A stretch of DNA of 47,980 bases from an uncultured Lewinella sp. (lineage in GTDB: Bacteria; Bacteroidota; Bacteroidia; Chitinophagales; Saprospiraceae). Both the position numbers and the translations under genes were made by a program. This document shows positions 8,519-17,118 of the stretch, one piece after another (position 1 is the stretch's first letter; each line of letters opens with the position of its first letter). Location of the stretch: the NCBI GenBank assembly GCA_937873655.1, contig CALMYQ010000192.1:1-47980 (forward strand), written 5' to 3'. A model generated the notes under the pieces. That model was not told the DNA's origin, did not search any database, and saw nothing but the letters and a program-made list of their open reading frames with translations.

Positions 8519-9037
8519 ATGGATAACAGCTGGATCAGACATATTATCCGATTTGTTGCCCTGGTATTGCTCCAGGGCTTGATCGTCAAACGGATGTATT
8601 ACGGCGGCACAGGGTTCATTCGCATCGAATTTCTGATCTATCCGCTGTTCATCCTGCTCCTGCCCATATTTACGTCGAGGAATGCCTTGCTGGCGGCCGG
8701 TTTTTGCATCGGCATACTGGTCGATCTGTTCTACGACTCGCCGGGGGTGCATGCCAGTGCAGCCGTGTTGACGGCGTTCATGCGCCCAAGGGTGCTGCGC
8801 AGGTTCGAACCCGGCGACGGATACGAGCATAAGACACCTACCATCCGCTCGCTCGGCCTGCAATGGTTCGCCAAATACGCGGCCATGCTGATGGGCATAC
8901 ATGTACTGGCCTATTATTCCATGGAAGTCTTCAATGTGCTCAAGACAGGACAGGTTCTCCTGCGGGCGGCGTGGGGATTTTTATGGTCTTGGGCCCTGAT
9001 TATGGCAATTATGCTTACCTTTAACCCTAAGGAGTAA
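8519..9037 (+). CDS. mreD: Rod shape-determining protein MreD
   Basis: A 172-residue integral membrane protein with several predicted helices (for example IIRFVALVLLQGLIV, FLIYPLFILLLPIF, and a C-terminal helix ending in FLWSWALIMAIMLTF). Sequence conservation is low in this family; the call rests on length, topology and position directly after mreC and before the PBP2 gene. The central segment GILVDLFYDSPGVHASAAVL resembles the MreD core. It works with MreC in the elongasome. Confidence 0.88.
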   Translation: MDNSWIRHIIRFVALVLLQGLIVKRMYYGGTGFIRIEFLIYPLFILLLPIFTSRNALLAAGFCIGILVDLFYDSPGVHASAAVLTAFMRPRVLRRFEPGDGYEHKTPTIRSLGLQWFAKYAAMLMGIHVLAYYSMEVFNVLKTGQVLLRAAWGFLWSWALIMAIMLTFNPKE

Positions 9038-9072
9038 TAAAAAACGTGGTTCGTTTAAAATAATCTTGCGCC

Positions 9073-10947
9073 ATGGGCTTCAATCCGGGTGATCGCTTGT
9101 TCTACATCAGAATCGTTTTCTTTTTGGCAGGCCTGTTACTTGCAGGGCGGGCTGCCTATCTCCAATTGTTCTCCAAGGATTATAAAAGCAGGTCTGAAGC
9201 CGCCGTCATCGACAACCAGGTCATCTACCCCTCGCGCGGTTCCATTTTTGACCGCAACGGGAAATTGCTGGTGACCAACAACCCGATGTACGACCTCATG
9301 GTTACCCTGAACCAGACCTCGAAAATGGATACCTCCGCGCTCTGCGGCTTGCTGGGCATCAACAAAAAAGAATTTGACGGGGCCATGACCAAGGACTGGA
9401 AGAGCGGCAAGTTCTCCAAACGGCTTCCTTTTGTTTTCTGGAGCAAGATATCGCCTGAAATGTATTCAAGGCTTCAGGAAAGCCTCTACATGTTCCCGGG
9501 GTTTGAGCCCGTTCTTCGCAGCGTCCGGGGCTATCCCCACAGCAGCGCTCCCCATGTGCTCGGGTATATCCGCGAGGTGAACCGGGCGGAGGTCAATGAT
9601 TCCGTTTACACCATGGGCGACTATATCGGCGCCAGCGGCCTGGAAAAATATTACGAAAAGGACCTTCGCGGTAAAAAAGGCATCCGCAAAGTGCTCAAGG
9701 ATAACCTCGGCCGGGAAGTCGGGGATTTCATGGAAGGAAAAGAGAACATGGCGCCCGTATCCGGGAAAGCCCTCCATACGACCCTCGATCTGGACCTGCA
9801 GGAATACGGCGAAGCCCTCATGCAAAATAAAATCGGCGGCATCGTGGCCATCAAACCCGATTCCGGGCAGATCCTGGCTATGATCAGTTCTCCGTTTTAC
9901 GATCCGAACAAACTGGTCATTCACCAGGGGCGGGCCAAAGCCTACGCCGAGCTGGAGACCGACAGCCTGTTGCCGCTCTACAACCGGGCGCTTCAGGCCC
10001 AATACCCGCCGGGATCGCTCTTCAAACCGGTGGTAGCGTTGGTCGCGCTTCAGGAAGGCATCATCACCAATAACCATACCGTGCGCTGTACAGGAGGCTA
10101 TTATCTGGGCGGCCAGAAACTGACCGGCTGCCACAACCACGCCACCTGCACTACGGTCACTTCGGCTATTCAGCATTCCTGCAACGCTTACTTCGTCTCC
10201 GTGTTCCGGGATATTATCGACCACGGCCACGATATTACCGAAGCAGGCAAAGGGCTGGCCAAATTCAACGAGTACCTCTACCGGTTCGGCCTCGGAAGCC
10301 CGCTGGGCGTGGATGTCCCCAATGAAAAAGCCGGCAATGTGCCGACCCCCGAATACTACACCACCCAGAAATTTCCGAAGGAAAAATACTGGAAATCGAT
10401 CTGGATCCGGTCATTGGGCATCGGCCAGGGCGAATTGTTGTTCACCAACCTCCAAATGGCTAACCTGGCGGCTATCATTGCCAACAGAGGCTATTATTAC
10501 ACCCCGCACCTCGCGCGGTACCTCGAAGACGATCAGGGCCTCAAGACTTACCCGAACGAATACCTGCAAAGGAAAAGCGTCGGCATTGACCCGGCTCATT
10601 TCGAAACCGTGATAGAAGGTATGGAATGGGTGGTCAAGGCGGGCACGGCCCGCACCGCTTATATCCCTGATATTCCCATTTGCGGGAAAACGGGAACCGC
10701 CGAAAATAACCAGGGCAACGGTGAGGACCACTCCATCTTTTTTGCATTTGCCCCGCGGGAGAACCCCCAGATCGCCATTGCCGTCTACATCGAGAACGGC
10801 AGCTGGGGCGGAACCTATGCCGCGCCGATTGCCAGCCTGATGATCGAAAAATACCTGCGCGGTTCCATCAGTCCTGAACGCCAGTACCTGGAAAAGAGGA
10901 TGATGGAAACCAATCTCATTCCGCAGAACAAGAAACCGAGATCTTAA
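9073..10947 (+). CDS. mrdA: Penicillin-binding protein 2 (elongation transpeptidase)
   Basis: A 624-residue class B PBP. It has one N-terminal membrane helix (IRIVFFLAGLLLAGRAAYLQL), then the dimerisation domain with SRGSIFDRNGKLL and GASGLEKYYEKDLRG. The transpeptidase domain carries all three active-site motifs: SLFK with nucleophile S315 and K318, S369-C-N371, and K539-T-G541. The enzyme cross-links peptidoglycan during side-wall growth with MreBCD and RodA. It begins 35 bp after mreD. The glycosyltransferase gene rodA, which often comes next, is absent here: the next gene is CapA-like. Confidence 0.96.
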   Translation: MGFNPGDRLFYIRIVFFLAGLLLAGRAAYLQLFSKDYKSRSEAAVIDNQVIYPSRGSIFDRNGKLLVTNNPMYDLMVTLNQTSKMDTSALCGLLGINKKEFDGAMTKDWKSGKFSKRLPFVFWSKISPEMYSRLQESLYMFPGFEPVLRSVRGYPHSSAPHVLGYIREVNRAEVNDSVYTMGDYIGASGLEKYYEKDLRGKKGIRKVLKDNLGREVGDFMEGKENMAPVSGKALHTTLDLDLQEYGEALMQNKIGGIVAIKPDSGQILAMISSPFYDPNKLVIHQGRAKAYAELETDSLLPLYNRALQAQYPPGSLFKPVVALVALQEGIITNNHTVRCTGGYYLGGQKLTGCHNHATCTTVTSAIQHSCNAYFVSVFRDIIDHGHDITEAGKGLAKFNEYLYRFGLGSPLGVDVPNEKAGNVPTPEYYTTQKFPKEKYWKSIWIRSLGIGQGELLFTNLQMANLAAIIANRGYYYTPHLARYLEDDQGLKTYPNEYLQRKSVGIDPAHFETVIEGMEWVVKAGTARTAYIPDIPICGKTGTAENNQGNGEDHSIFFAFAPRENPQIAIAVYIENGSWGGTYAAPIASLMIEKYLRGSISPERQYLEKRMMETNLIPQNKKPRS

Positions 10948-11002
10948 GAACAGCATTATTATTTAACCGGTCATGCCCCTTTGAGGGGACGATACGCCTT
11001 TA

Positions 11003-12175
11003 ATGTCAGTGAAGAATCAAATCTGCGGCTGGTTTGTCCTGTTTCTGGCCTGCGCTTCGGCTGCCGGCCAAACGGCGGAATGGGCGGATACCGCCCGGTT
11101 GAAACTGCTTTTTGTCGGGGATGTCATGGGACACGACTCCCAGATCGAATCCGCTACGATCAAAAAGGATTCCTTTTACGATTACTCGCCTTGTTTCGAA
11201 TACGTGGAGCCGCTCCTGCTGCAGGCGGACCTGGCCGTCGCCAATCTGGAGGTTACCCTGCCGGGGAAACCGCCCTATACCGGCTATCCCCAGTTTCGAA
11301 GCCCGGACGACCTGGCGCTTGCCCTCCGCTATGCCGGTTTCGACCTGCTGGTGACGGCGAATAACCACTCCAATGATTCGGGTAAGGACGGCGTCATCCA
11401 CACGATAGATGCCCTGGATAAACTTTTTTTTCTGCATACCGGCACCTTCCAAAGCGAGGAGGAAAGAAAAGCCTTTTATCCGCTGATCGTATATAAAGGC
11501 GTTTTCAAACTGGCCTTTCTCAATTATACCTACGGCACCAACGGATTGGTCACCAAGCCTCCGGTGATCGTTAATGAGATCGATGAGGCCCAAATTGAAG
11601 CAGACCTGAAGGAAGCCCGCGAGCTGGAGCCCGATTTCATCATTGTTGTCATGCATTGGGGCAACGAATACCAGCGAAAGGAGGTCAGCGAGCAAAGCGA
11701 CCTGGCCCTGAAAATGTTTCAATGGGGCGCCGATATGGTGATCGGCTCCCACCCGCACGTCGTTCAGCCGGTCAAAACTTATGCGCTCGAAAGGGACGGC
11801 GAAAAAAAAGAATTTCTGGTGGCCTATTCCCTCGGCAATTTCATTTCTGCCCAGACCAAGGAAAACACGGACGGCGGGATGATTTTCGAAGTAGAGCTTT
11901 CCAAACCGACGACCGGCCGGTCCGCCTGGGTCAGCGATCACGCCTACACGCTGGTGTGGCGGTACATCCGCAAAGACCCGGAGGGGGGCAAAACCTTCCT
12001 CACCATCCCCATTGCGCCGTTTGAAGGGGAGGATAACCCGCTCGGACTACCTGAAAGCGACTACAAGGCCATGTTGCGCTTTGCCAAATCGACACGGGCG
12101 CTGCTTTCGCAATTCCAGAGCAAAGAGCGCAAACCTGCCGCTAATGAGATCTTACCACCAACCGTCAATCGCTGA
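11003..12175 (+). CDS. CapA-family protein (metallophosphoesterase fold), exported
   Basis: A 390-residue protein with a signal peptide (about residues 1-22, ending AAGQ). The mature part has the CapA/PgsA signature order: LLFVGDVMGHDSQI, VANLEVTLPGKPPYTGYPQF, VTANNHSNDSGKDG, FIIVVMHWGNEYQ, IGSHPHVVQPVK and AYSLGNFISAQ. These Asp, Asn and His residues are the metal-site set of the calcineurin-like fold. In Bacillus the homologue is needed for poly-gamma-glutamate capsule synthesis, but similar proteins are widespread in Bacteroidota without that polymer, so the role here is open. Its TGA shares a base with the folA ATG (TGATG), so the two genes are translationally linked. Confidence 0.9.
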   Translation: MSVKNQICGWFVLFLACASAAGQTAEWADTARLKLLFVGDVMGHDSQIESATIKKDSFYDYSPCFEYVEPLLLQADLAVANLEVTLPGKPPYTGYPQFRSPDDLALALRYAGFDLLVTANNHSNDSGKDGVIHTIDALDKLFFLHTGTFQSEEERKAFYPLIVYKGVFKLAFLNYTYGTNGLVTKPPVIVNEIDEAQIEADLKEARELEPDFIIVVMHWGNEYQRKEVSEQSDLALKMFQWGADMVIGSHPHVVQPVKTYALERDGEKKEFLVAYSLGNFISAQTKENTDGGMIFEVELSKPTTGRSAWVSDHAYTLVWRYIRKDPEGGKTFLTIPIAPFEGEDNPLGLPESDYKAMLRFAKSTRALLSQFQSKERKPAANEILPPTVNR

Positions 12176-12687
12176 TGATCGTTTCCGCCATTGTAGCCGC
12201 TGCCGAGAATAACGCCATCGGCCGCCACAATCAAATTCCCTGGTACCTGTCGGAAGACCTGAAATATTTCAAAAGGACCACTCTGGATCATTTTGTCATC
12301 ATGGGCAGGCGCAGCTTTGAATCCATCGGCAGGCCGCTCCCCAGGCGCACCAACGTGATCATCACCCGCGATCCTTTCTACGCCGTTTCCGGCTGTCTGG
12401 TGGCCCGTTCGGTGGAAGAAGCCCTGACAATGGCCCTGGACGCCGGTGAAACCGAAGCCTTTATCATCGGCGGCGGAGAAATTTACCGGCAGAGCCTTCC
12501 TTATTGGGATAAACTCTACCTCACCCGTGTGGAGGCCGTAGTAGAAGGCGAAGTGTTTTTTCCCGAGCCGGACTGGACGCAGTGGCGGCAGATTGCCGAT
12601 GAGCCGCATCCCGCCGATGAGAAAAACGATTTTCCGTTTCGCTTTCAGGTATTCGAAAGGATCTTCAATGAGGAGGAGGAAGAATAG
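12175..12687 (+). CDS. folA: Dihydrofolate reductase
   Basis: A 170-residue NADPH-dependent reductase that makes tetrahydrofolate from dihydrofolate. The start reads IVSAIVAAAENNAIGRHNQIPW, then LSEDLKYFKRTT (with the conserved acidic substrate residue), MGRRSFESIGRPLPRRTN, and EAFIIGGGEIYRQSLPYWDKLYLT. The start codon overlaps the capA-like stop by one base. Thymidylate synthase, a common neighbour, is not present. Confidence 0.96.
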   Translation: MIVSAIVAAAENNAIGRHNQIPWYLSEDLKYFKRTTLDHFVIMGRRSFESIGRPLPRRTNVIITRDPFYAVSGCLVARSVEEALTMALDAGETEAFIIGGGEIYRQSLPYWDKLYLTRVEAVVEGEVFFPEPDWTQWRQIADEPHPADEKNDFPFRFQVFERIFNEEEEE

Positions 12688-12693
12688 GCGCGT

Positions 12694-14019
12694 TCAGAGC
12701 GTAAACCGCAGGCCTACCCCCAACCCGGCCATGAAATAGCGCTGCCTGACCGGATATTCATCGAGTGTGAACGACTTGGGGTACAGCCTGAAATAAGGCT
12801 CAAACAGCAGATCCAAACGGCTGTTCATCTCGTAGTAAAGGCCAAGGCTGCCTTGCCAGCCGATTCCGACCTTGTCCTTGAAGGCGCGATATCCGTTCGG
12901 CTGGTTTTCGTTGAAGTTGATGGGCTCCTGGTCCACAGGCGAGAGGAATTCTCCTTTTTTACCCAACCGCATATTAAAGCTGGGGCCGCCGCTGATAGCC
13001 AGGGTGAGGTTGTCGGTATGGAATTCATAACCCACCAAAACAGGAATATCCACCAGGTGATACTGGTTCCTGGTCGTGTACTGGTGGGCGGAGTTGATAT
13101 AGGTCGTATCGGTGCGGATGATCTGGCCGTTGGGGCCGAAAATGTCCGTGATAATGGTCTGTTGTTCGTTGGTGCTCAGGTAATTGAATCTTTCGTTGAT
13201 TTGCGTGTACTGGACGCCGGAACGCAGGGACAGCCCCCACGGGAACACCAGCGAGATCCGCCCCGCAGCGGAGAAGGAAAAGAGGGATGATTCGGTTTCT
13301 TCCCGGCCCCTGGCGTAGCTGGCGAACTCCGGATCAACCGGACTAAGCTCGCGGAAGGCGATGGTCGGCGCCAGCGTGAATTCGGTGAACCAGATGGGTT
13401 TTCCGCTTTTGAACCTGGCGCAGCGCTGAACCGGACCGGCCGGGATTTCAGGTTGAACAAATTCAGGCGCCGGTGAAGAATAAGTCAGCAATTTGGCCTC
13501 CGGGGCAGGGAGCTCCTCACTAACCGGCAAACGGGCAGAAACGATTGTGGTTTCCGTTTCCTGCGTTTCTGTGGCGGACTCAACGGCTTTGAGGGTAATG
13601 GCGGCAGGGTTGCTTGAAAGCGGCGCAATGGCCGGCCGGCCGGCATCAGAAACGGTACGAACGGGTAGGGGCGCGGCGGTCGGTGCGGAAACGGATGGTG
13701 CAACCGGTACGGCGTGTTCTGCCGGGACCGGCATTTCAACCGCCGCCGTAGTTTCGTGTTTGGCCGCAGGTTGAGCCATTTCAACCGGAACGGCAAAAGC
13801 GTTCAACTCAACCGGTCCGGAGGTCTGCGCGAAGAAGATCAGGGCCATGAGCCCGGCCATTACGGCAGCTCCCGCGCTCAGCCAGTACCAGATCAGGGGT
13901 TTGCGGCGGCGTTTTTGTTCGCGCGCAATATTGGCCCACAGGTGAAGCGGAGGCTCCACCTCGTAGCCGGCAAGATTGCGGGCGAATAAATCGTCGATGG
14001 GGTGCTTGGTATCGCTCAT
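12694..14019 (-). CDS. Membrane-anchored outer-membrane barrel protein paired with an ECF sigma factor
   Basis: A 441-residue protein with an unusual layout. Residues 1-40 are cytoplasmic (PIDDLFARNLAGYEVEPPLHLWANIAREQKRRRK), a segment found at the start of many Bacteroidota proteins encoded beside ECF sigma factors. Residues 41-64 are one membrane helix. Residues 65-190 are a low-complexity Ala/Pro/Glu/Thr linker, long enough to cross the periplasm. From about 200 to 441 alternating strands resemble an outer-membrane beta-barrel (PF13568-like), ending GVGLRFTL with a terminal aromatic-hydrophobic strand. Its ATG overlaps the sigma factor's TGA (ATGA). By position it could regulate that sigma factor, but this is inference: there is no zinc-finger anti-sigma motif. 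Confidence 0.75.
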   Translation of the reverse strand: MSDTKHPIDDLFARNLAGYEVEPPLHLWANIAREQKRRRKPLIWYWLSAGAAVMAGLMALIFFAQTSGPVELNAFAVPVEMAQPAAKHETTAAVEMPVPAEHAVPVAPSVSAPTAAPLPVRTVSDAGRPAIAPLSSNPAAITLKAVESATETQETETTIVSARLPVSEELPAPEAKLLTYSSPAPEFVQPEIPAGPVQRCARFKSGKPIWFTEFTLAPTIAFRELSPVDPEFASYARGREETESSLFSFSAAGRISLVFPWGLSLRSGVQYTQINERFNYLSTNEQQTIITDIFGPNGQIIRTDTTYINSAHQYTTRNQYHLVDIPVLVGYEFHTDNLTLAISGGPSFNMRLGKKGEFLSPVDQEPINFNENQPNGYRAFKDKVGIGWQGSLGLYYEMNSRLDLLFEPYFRLYPKSFTLDEYPVRQRYFMAGLGVGLRFTL

Positions 14020-14561
14020 ACCGCAATTTTTTGAGTAGCTGAGAGTTTTACCTGGAGCATTTTCCGCGCTTTGACCAATTGGGACCTGGAAGTGCTTTCC
14101 TGGATGCCGAGTAACTCGGCGATTTCCTTGTGGTTATAACCTTCCAGAGCATAAAGGTTGAAAACCACCCGGTAACCATCCGGCAGGGAGGCCACCATTT
14201 CCATCAGCTCTTCTTCCCGCAAATGGTCATAGGCGTCGGGCTCAACAGGTATGTCGGGGTAGAGTTCCGCTCCGAATTGCTCGTTGACAAAGGCTTTTTT
14301 GTTAAAATGTTTCAGCGCTGTATTCACGACAATCCGGCGGATCCAACCCTCGAATGAACCTTTAAATTCAAATTTATCCAGATGTTTGAACACTTTTAAA
14401 AAAGCGTCCTGCAGAATATCCTCCGCTTCCAGCCGGTGGCGGGCATAGCGCAAACAGACGGCCATCATCTTGCCGGCGTAACACCGGAAGAGTTCTTGCT
14501 GGCACCTGGAATCTTCCTGGAGACAGCCTTGAATAAGTTCAAGTTCCGTCACTTTTAGCAC
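14016..14561 (-). CDS. ECF-type RNA polymerase sigma factor
   Basis: A 181-residue sigma-70 family protein with regions 2 and 4 only. Region 2 includes AEDILQDAFLKVFKHLDKFE and FEGWIRRIVVNTALKHF (the -10 binding helix). Region 4 contains LPDGYRVVFNLYALEGYNHKEIAELLGI and the recognition helix QESTSRSQLVKARKML. It directs RNA polymerase to a small regulon. It is translationally coupled to the downstream anchored barrel protein, its likely partner. Upstream is a 430-bp region containing two heptamer arrays and a divergent thioesterase gene. I found no exact TAnnTTTG box for it. Confidence 0.93.
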   Translation of the reverse strand: MLKVTELELIQGCLQEDSRCQQELFRCYAGKMMAVCLRYARHRLEAEDILQDAFLKVFKHLDKFEFKGSFEGWIRRIVVNTALKHFNKKAFVNEQFGAELYPDIPVEPDAYDHLREEELMEMVASLPDGYRVVFNLYALEGYNHKEIAELLGIQESTSRSQLVKARKMLQVKLSATQKIAV

Positions 14562-14844
14562 TGTTTATACCTGCTTTCGGCTGACTTCGGTGGATGTTCT
14601 TGCAGGTAAAGACACCCCGGCGAATGGTAAACGCTGCCTGCCCGATCGAAATTTTTAGCGGCAAAGGCGAAATCCGTCTCAATTTAGGAAATTTTTGGCT
14701 GTCCTGCAAAAGCGTTTGGCCGTTTGGATTAAATGGGGTAAAATAGGGGGTGGTTTTATGGTTTCCTGGTTGGGCGTCCGTTACAGCGCCGAAATGTCGC
14801 CTTGCCCCAACTGACCCCCTCCTCCGCTGAAGCTACGGCGGGGA

Positions 14845-14900
14845 CTGCCAACTGCCAACTGCCAACTGCCAACTGCCAACTGACAACTGACAACTGACAA
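14845..14900. repeat. Heptamer array: five CTGCCAA, three CTGACAA
   Basis: Eight perfect 7-bp units in a row: CTGCCAA repeated five times, then CTGACAA three times. The switch from one variant to the other inside one array suggests blockwise duplication of a unit after it mutated. Confidence 0.95.
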
Positions 14901-14950
14901 CTATTTCATAGCTAATCGCCCGCCATATAGCCGAAAAATCGCCATAACCC

Positions 14951-14985
14951 CGACTTACGACTAATCACTTACGACTTACAACTAT
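14951..14985. repeat. Heptamer array of the CGACTTA variant, five units
   Basis: CGACTTA, CGACTAA, TCACTTA, CGACTTA, CAACTAT. This is the TAAGTCG-type variant seen from the other strand, placed 50 bp from a CTGCCAA-type array. It ends 6 bp before the thioesterase ATG, so it would lie in the 5' leader or promoter of that gene. Confidence 0.85.
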
Positions 14986-14991
14986 TTAATA

Positions 14992-15459
14992 ATGGAAAAT
15001 CCACCCATGACTCCCGAAGAGATTGTAAACAAGATGTACAGCGGCGACACCTTCAGCCAATGGTTGGGGATCAAACGGCTGGAAACGACCGCAGGCCGAT
15101 GCGTGCTCAGCATGGAGATCCGCGGCGATATGCTCAACGGGTTCGGCATAGCGCATGGCGGCATCACCTTTTCACTGGCGGACAGTGCGCTGGCATTCGC
15201 CTCCAATTCTCAGGGACGCCACGCCGTATCCATCGAAACGGGGATATCTCACCTCCTGCCGGTCAGGAAGGGCGACGTGCTGACGGCCATCGCTGAGGAG
15301 GAAAATCTGTCGGGCCGGTTGGGGCATTACCGGGTCCGGGTGATGAATCAGGAAGCTAAAATGGTGGCTATTTTTCGGGGTACGGTTTTTCGAAGAGGGG
15401 AGGAGTGGCAGGCGCCTACTTCGGCGGGCACCGCAGGTCCCCGAAGTAATACACAATAG
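14992..15459 (+). CDS. paaI: PaaI-like hotdog-fold thioesterase
   Basis: A 155-residue hotdog-fold thioesterase. GIAHGGITFSLADSALAFASNS is the PaaI signature with the catalytic-region HGG, followed by SIETGISHLLPVRKGDVLTA. PaaI enzymes hydrolyse hydroxyphenylacetyl-CoA and related CoA esters, rescuing trapped CoA in phenylacetate breakdown. No other paa gene is in the window, so its substrate may be broader. The ATG at 14992 is used; an ATG five codons later is an alternative. The last 15 codons overlap the 3' end of the convergent outer-membrane protein gene (44 bp), so the C-terminal tail is probably non-conserved read-through. Confidence 0.9.
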   Translation: MENPPMTPEEIVNKMYSGDTFSQWLGIKRLETTAGRCVLSMEIRGDMLNGFGIAHGGITFSLADSALAFASNSQGRHAVSIETGISHLLPVRKGDVLTAIAEEENLSGRLGHYRVRVMNQEAKMVAIFRGTVFRRGEEWQAPTSAGTAGPRSNTQ

Positions 15460-16240
15460 CCGCGCTCAGGAACAAATAAGCGTCATTGTTGCTGGCGTCG
15501 CCGCGCTGGCGGCCGGCCTGACCGATGGGGCCGTCCGTTACGCCCGGGATGGCGATGGAGCGGTCGGAAAGGTCAACGGCGGTTTGCCCGCGGAGTTTGA
15601 GCAGGTCCGTCTTGTCCGGATATACGGTGCTGACGTCGTCGAGATAATCGGTGTAGAGGCGGCGGGCGCTGAGCTCGAAATTGAGGCTCCACTCGTAGCT
15701 CAGGTCCACTTTCATGCCGATGCCGAAGGCGAGGGCGGCTTGGGTGGTATAGTATTCTTCCCCTTTGAACTGCCCTTCGGTACCCAGGCCCCGCAATTCA
15801 TAAGTGGTCCCGTTGTAGTCGGTTTTGGGGTTGAAATGGAAAACGCTGAGTCCGCCGAACAAATAGGGGGTGAAGAACTCTTCCTTGGAGCCGTGAACGT
15901 ATGGTAAGAAGTTGAATTCCAACTGGGCGGTACCGTCGACGAGGATGGACCTGAAGTTCAGGTTTCGGGCACGCTCGAAGACGTTGTCCGAATCGGCATC
16001 GTCTCCCTGGATTTCACCCAGGCCGGCCGAAAATTTCAGGCAAATGCGCTTGTTGAAATTATAACGGGCCAGAAAACCGCCTGCGAAGTTGGGCTTGCTC
16101 AGGTCATAGTTGCTGTTCAAGTCGCCGAAATAGTAGGATACGCCGGCCCACGGACCCACTTCCCAACCCTTTTGTGCCGAGAGGGTCGAAATGCAAGTCC
16201 ATAACAGGAAACCGGAAAGAAGAACCAATTTTTTGCTCAC
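15416..16240 (-). CDS. DUF6089-like outer-membrane protein
   Basis: About 274 residues. A signal peptide (VSKKLVLLSGFLLWTCISTLSAQ, read from GTG) is followed by EVGPWAGVSYYFGDLNSNYDLSKP and GGFLARYNFNKRICLKFSAGLGE, the typical start of DUF6089 proteins of Bacteroidota. Alternating hydrophobic strands suggest an eight- to ten-stranded barrel, ending AAIVYYFGDLRCPPK. I chose the GTG at 16240 over the ATG at 16339 because the signal peptide begins there and a -7 box (16279-16286) lies inside the longer version. Function is unknown; related proteins are often annotated simply as outer-membrane proteins. Confidence 0.82.
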   Translation of the reverse strand: MSKKLVLLSGFLLWTCISTLSAQKGWEVGPWAGVSYYFGDLNSNYDLSKPNFAGGFLARYNFNKRICLKFSAGLGEIQGDDADSDNVFERARNLNFRSILVDGTAQLEFNFLPYVHGSKEEFFTPYLFGGLSVFHFNPKTDYNGTTYELRGLGTEGQFKGEEYYTTQAALAFGIGMKVDLSYEWSLNFELSARRLYTDYLDDVSTVYPDKTDLLKLRGQTAVDLSDRSIAIPGVTDGPIGQAGRQRGDASNNDAYLFLSAAIVYYFGDLRCPPK

Positions 16241-16278
16241 GCTAGTTGATTTGTTACGCCTGACAACCGGCAAAACCG

Positions 16279-16286
16279 CAAAGGTA
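16279..16286 (-). promoter_or_regulatory. Bacteroidota -7 element, DUF6089-like gene promoter
   Basis: The minus strand reads TACCTTTG, an exact TAnnTTTG match, with a weak TATG 19 bp upstream. Transcription would begin near 16272, about 32 bp before the GTG at 16240 and downstream of the alternative ATG at 16339. It therefore decides the start codon. Confidence 0.5.
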
Positions 16287-16398
16287 TGCCGTGTACGGGT
16301 ATGTTCATAGGATCTCCGGAAATAATTGGCTTCGGCCAATCCGTTGCGACAATTAAACGGCCGATCGCGGCATTCCAGTATGCGGTAAAGGAAGGAAT

Positions 16399-17052
16399 TC
16401 AGGCAATTTTCAGCAAACCGGTGCTTTTCGGCTCGCTTTGAGCCTTGAGGGCCTGGAAGGAGTACCCTTCGGCCGAAAAATGTTCCAGCACTTTCGGCAG
16501 GACGTACGTTAGTTTGGATTCGGCTTTCAGGCTGTCGTGGAACACGATTATGGATCCGGGGCCGGCGTTATTGATCACATTGGCCAGGCATTGCTCCGGG
16601 GTGACGTCGGGGTCGAAGTCGCCGCTGAGGATATCCCACATCACGATCCGGTAATGGCGCTGAAGGAATTGGGCCTGCTTGGGCTTCATCTTCCCGTAAG
16701 GCGGCCTGAACAGCGGATTGCGCACCTGTGTGGCGCATTTCCGGATATTGCGCAGGTAAACCAGATTGTCGGCCGACCAGCCGTTGAGGTGGTTGAACGT
16801 GTGGTTGCCGACGCTGTGACCGGCCTTTAACACCTGTTGAAAGACTTCGGGATGCTTGCGGATATTGTCGCCGACACAGAAAAAAGTGGCTTTGGCCTGG
16901 TAAGCCTCCAGCTGTTCGAGTACCCAGGGCGTGACTTCCGGGATCGGCCCGTCGTCAAAGGTCAGGTACAACTCCTTTTCCTGAGTGGGGATCCGCCAGG
17001 TGAAATGAGGGAAAAGGCTTTGGATGAAGTGAGGGGTTTTTACCCAGTACAT
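16399..17052 (-). CDS. Polysaccharide deacetylase (NodB domain) family protein
   Basis: A 217-residue carbohydrate esterase family 4 protein. T31-FDDGP36 holds the catalytic base and metal Asp (D33-D34), H84-TFN-H88 supplies the two metal-binding His, RPPYG (116-120) is motif 3, and IIVFHDS near the end is motif 5. These residues are complete, so it should be active, removing N-acetyl groups from a glycan such as peptidoglycan or chitin-like polymer. No clear signal peptide is seen, although MYWVKTPHFIQSLFPHFTWRIP could act as a weak membrane anchor. It stands alone, divergent from gltX. Confidence 0.92.
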   Translation of the reverse strand: MYWVKTPHFIQSLFPHFTWRIPTQEKELYLTFDDGPIPEVTPWVLEQLEAYQAKATFFCVGDNIRKHPEVFQQVLKAGHSVGNHTFNHLNGWSADNLVYLRNIRKCATQVRNPLFRPPYGKMKPKQAQFLQRHYRIVMWDILSGDFDPDVTPEQCLANVINNAGPGSIIVFHDSLKAESKLTYVLPKVLEHFSAEGYSFQALKAQSEPKSTGLLKIA

Positions 17053-17118
17053 AGTATTTGGTTTTTTAGAGACGTTTTTGGAATTGATTTACCACTCAGC
17101 GGCTTGCACAAAATTGTC

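Larger units (their letters stand above)
14562..14991. other. Intergenic region between divergent genes, with two repeat arrays
   Basis: No gene found in these 430 bp. The left half is AT-rich and the right half holds the arrays at 14845-14900 and 14951-14985. Just before the first array a small GC-rich motif (CCGCTGAAGCTACGGCGG, about 14824-14841) forms a short inverted repeat. Any promoters for the sigma factor gene (minus) and the thioesterase gene (plus) must lie here, but I cannot place them with confidence. Confidence 0.7.

Noticed and set aside
10981..11364. 127-residue plus-strand frame at the start of the CapA-like gene
   Set aside because: It overlaps the signal peptide and first motifs of the CapA-like gene in another frame, and is Arg/Gly/Pro-rich.
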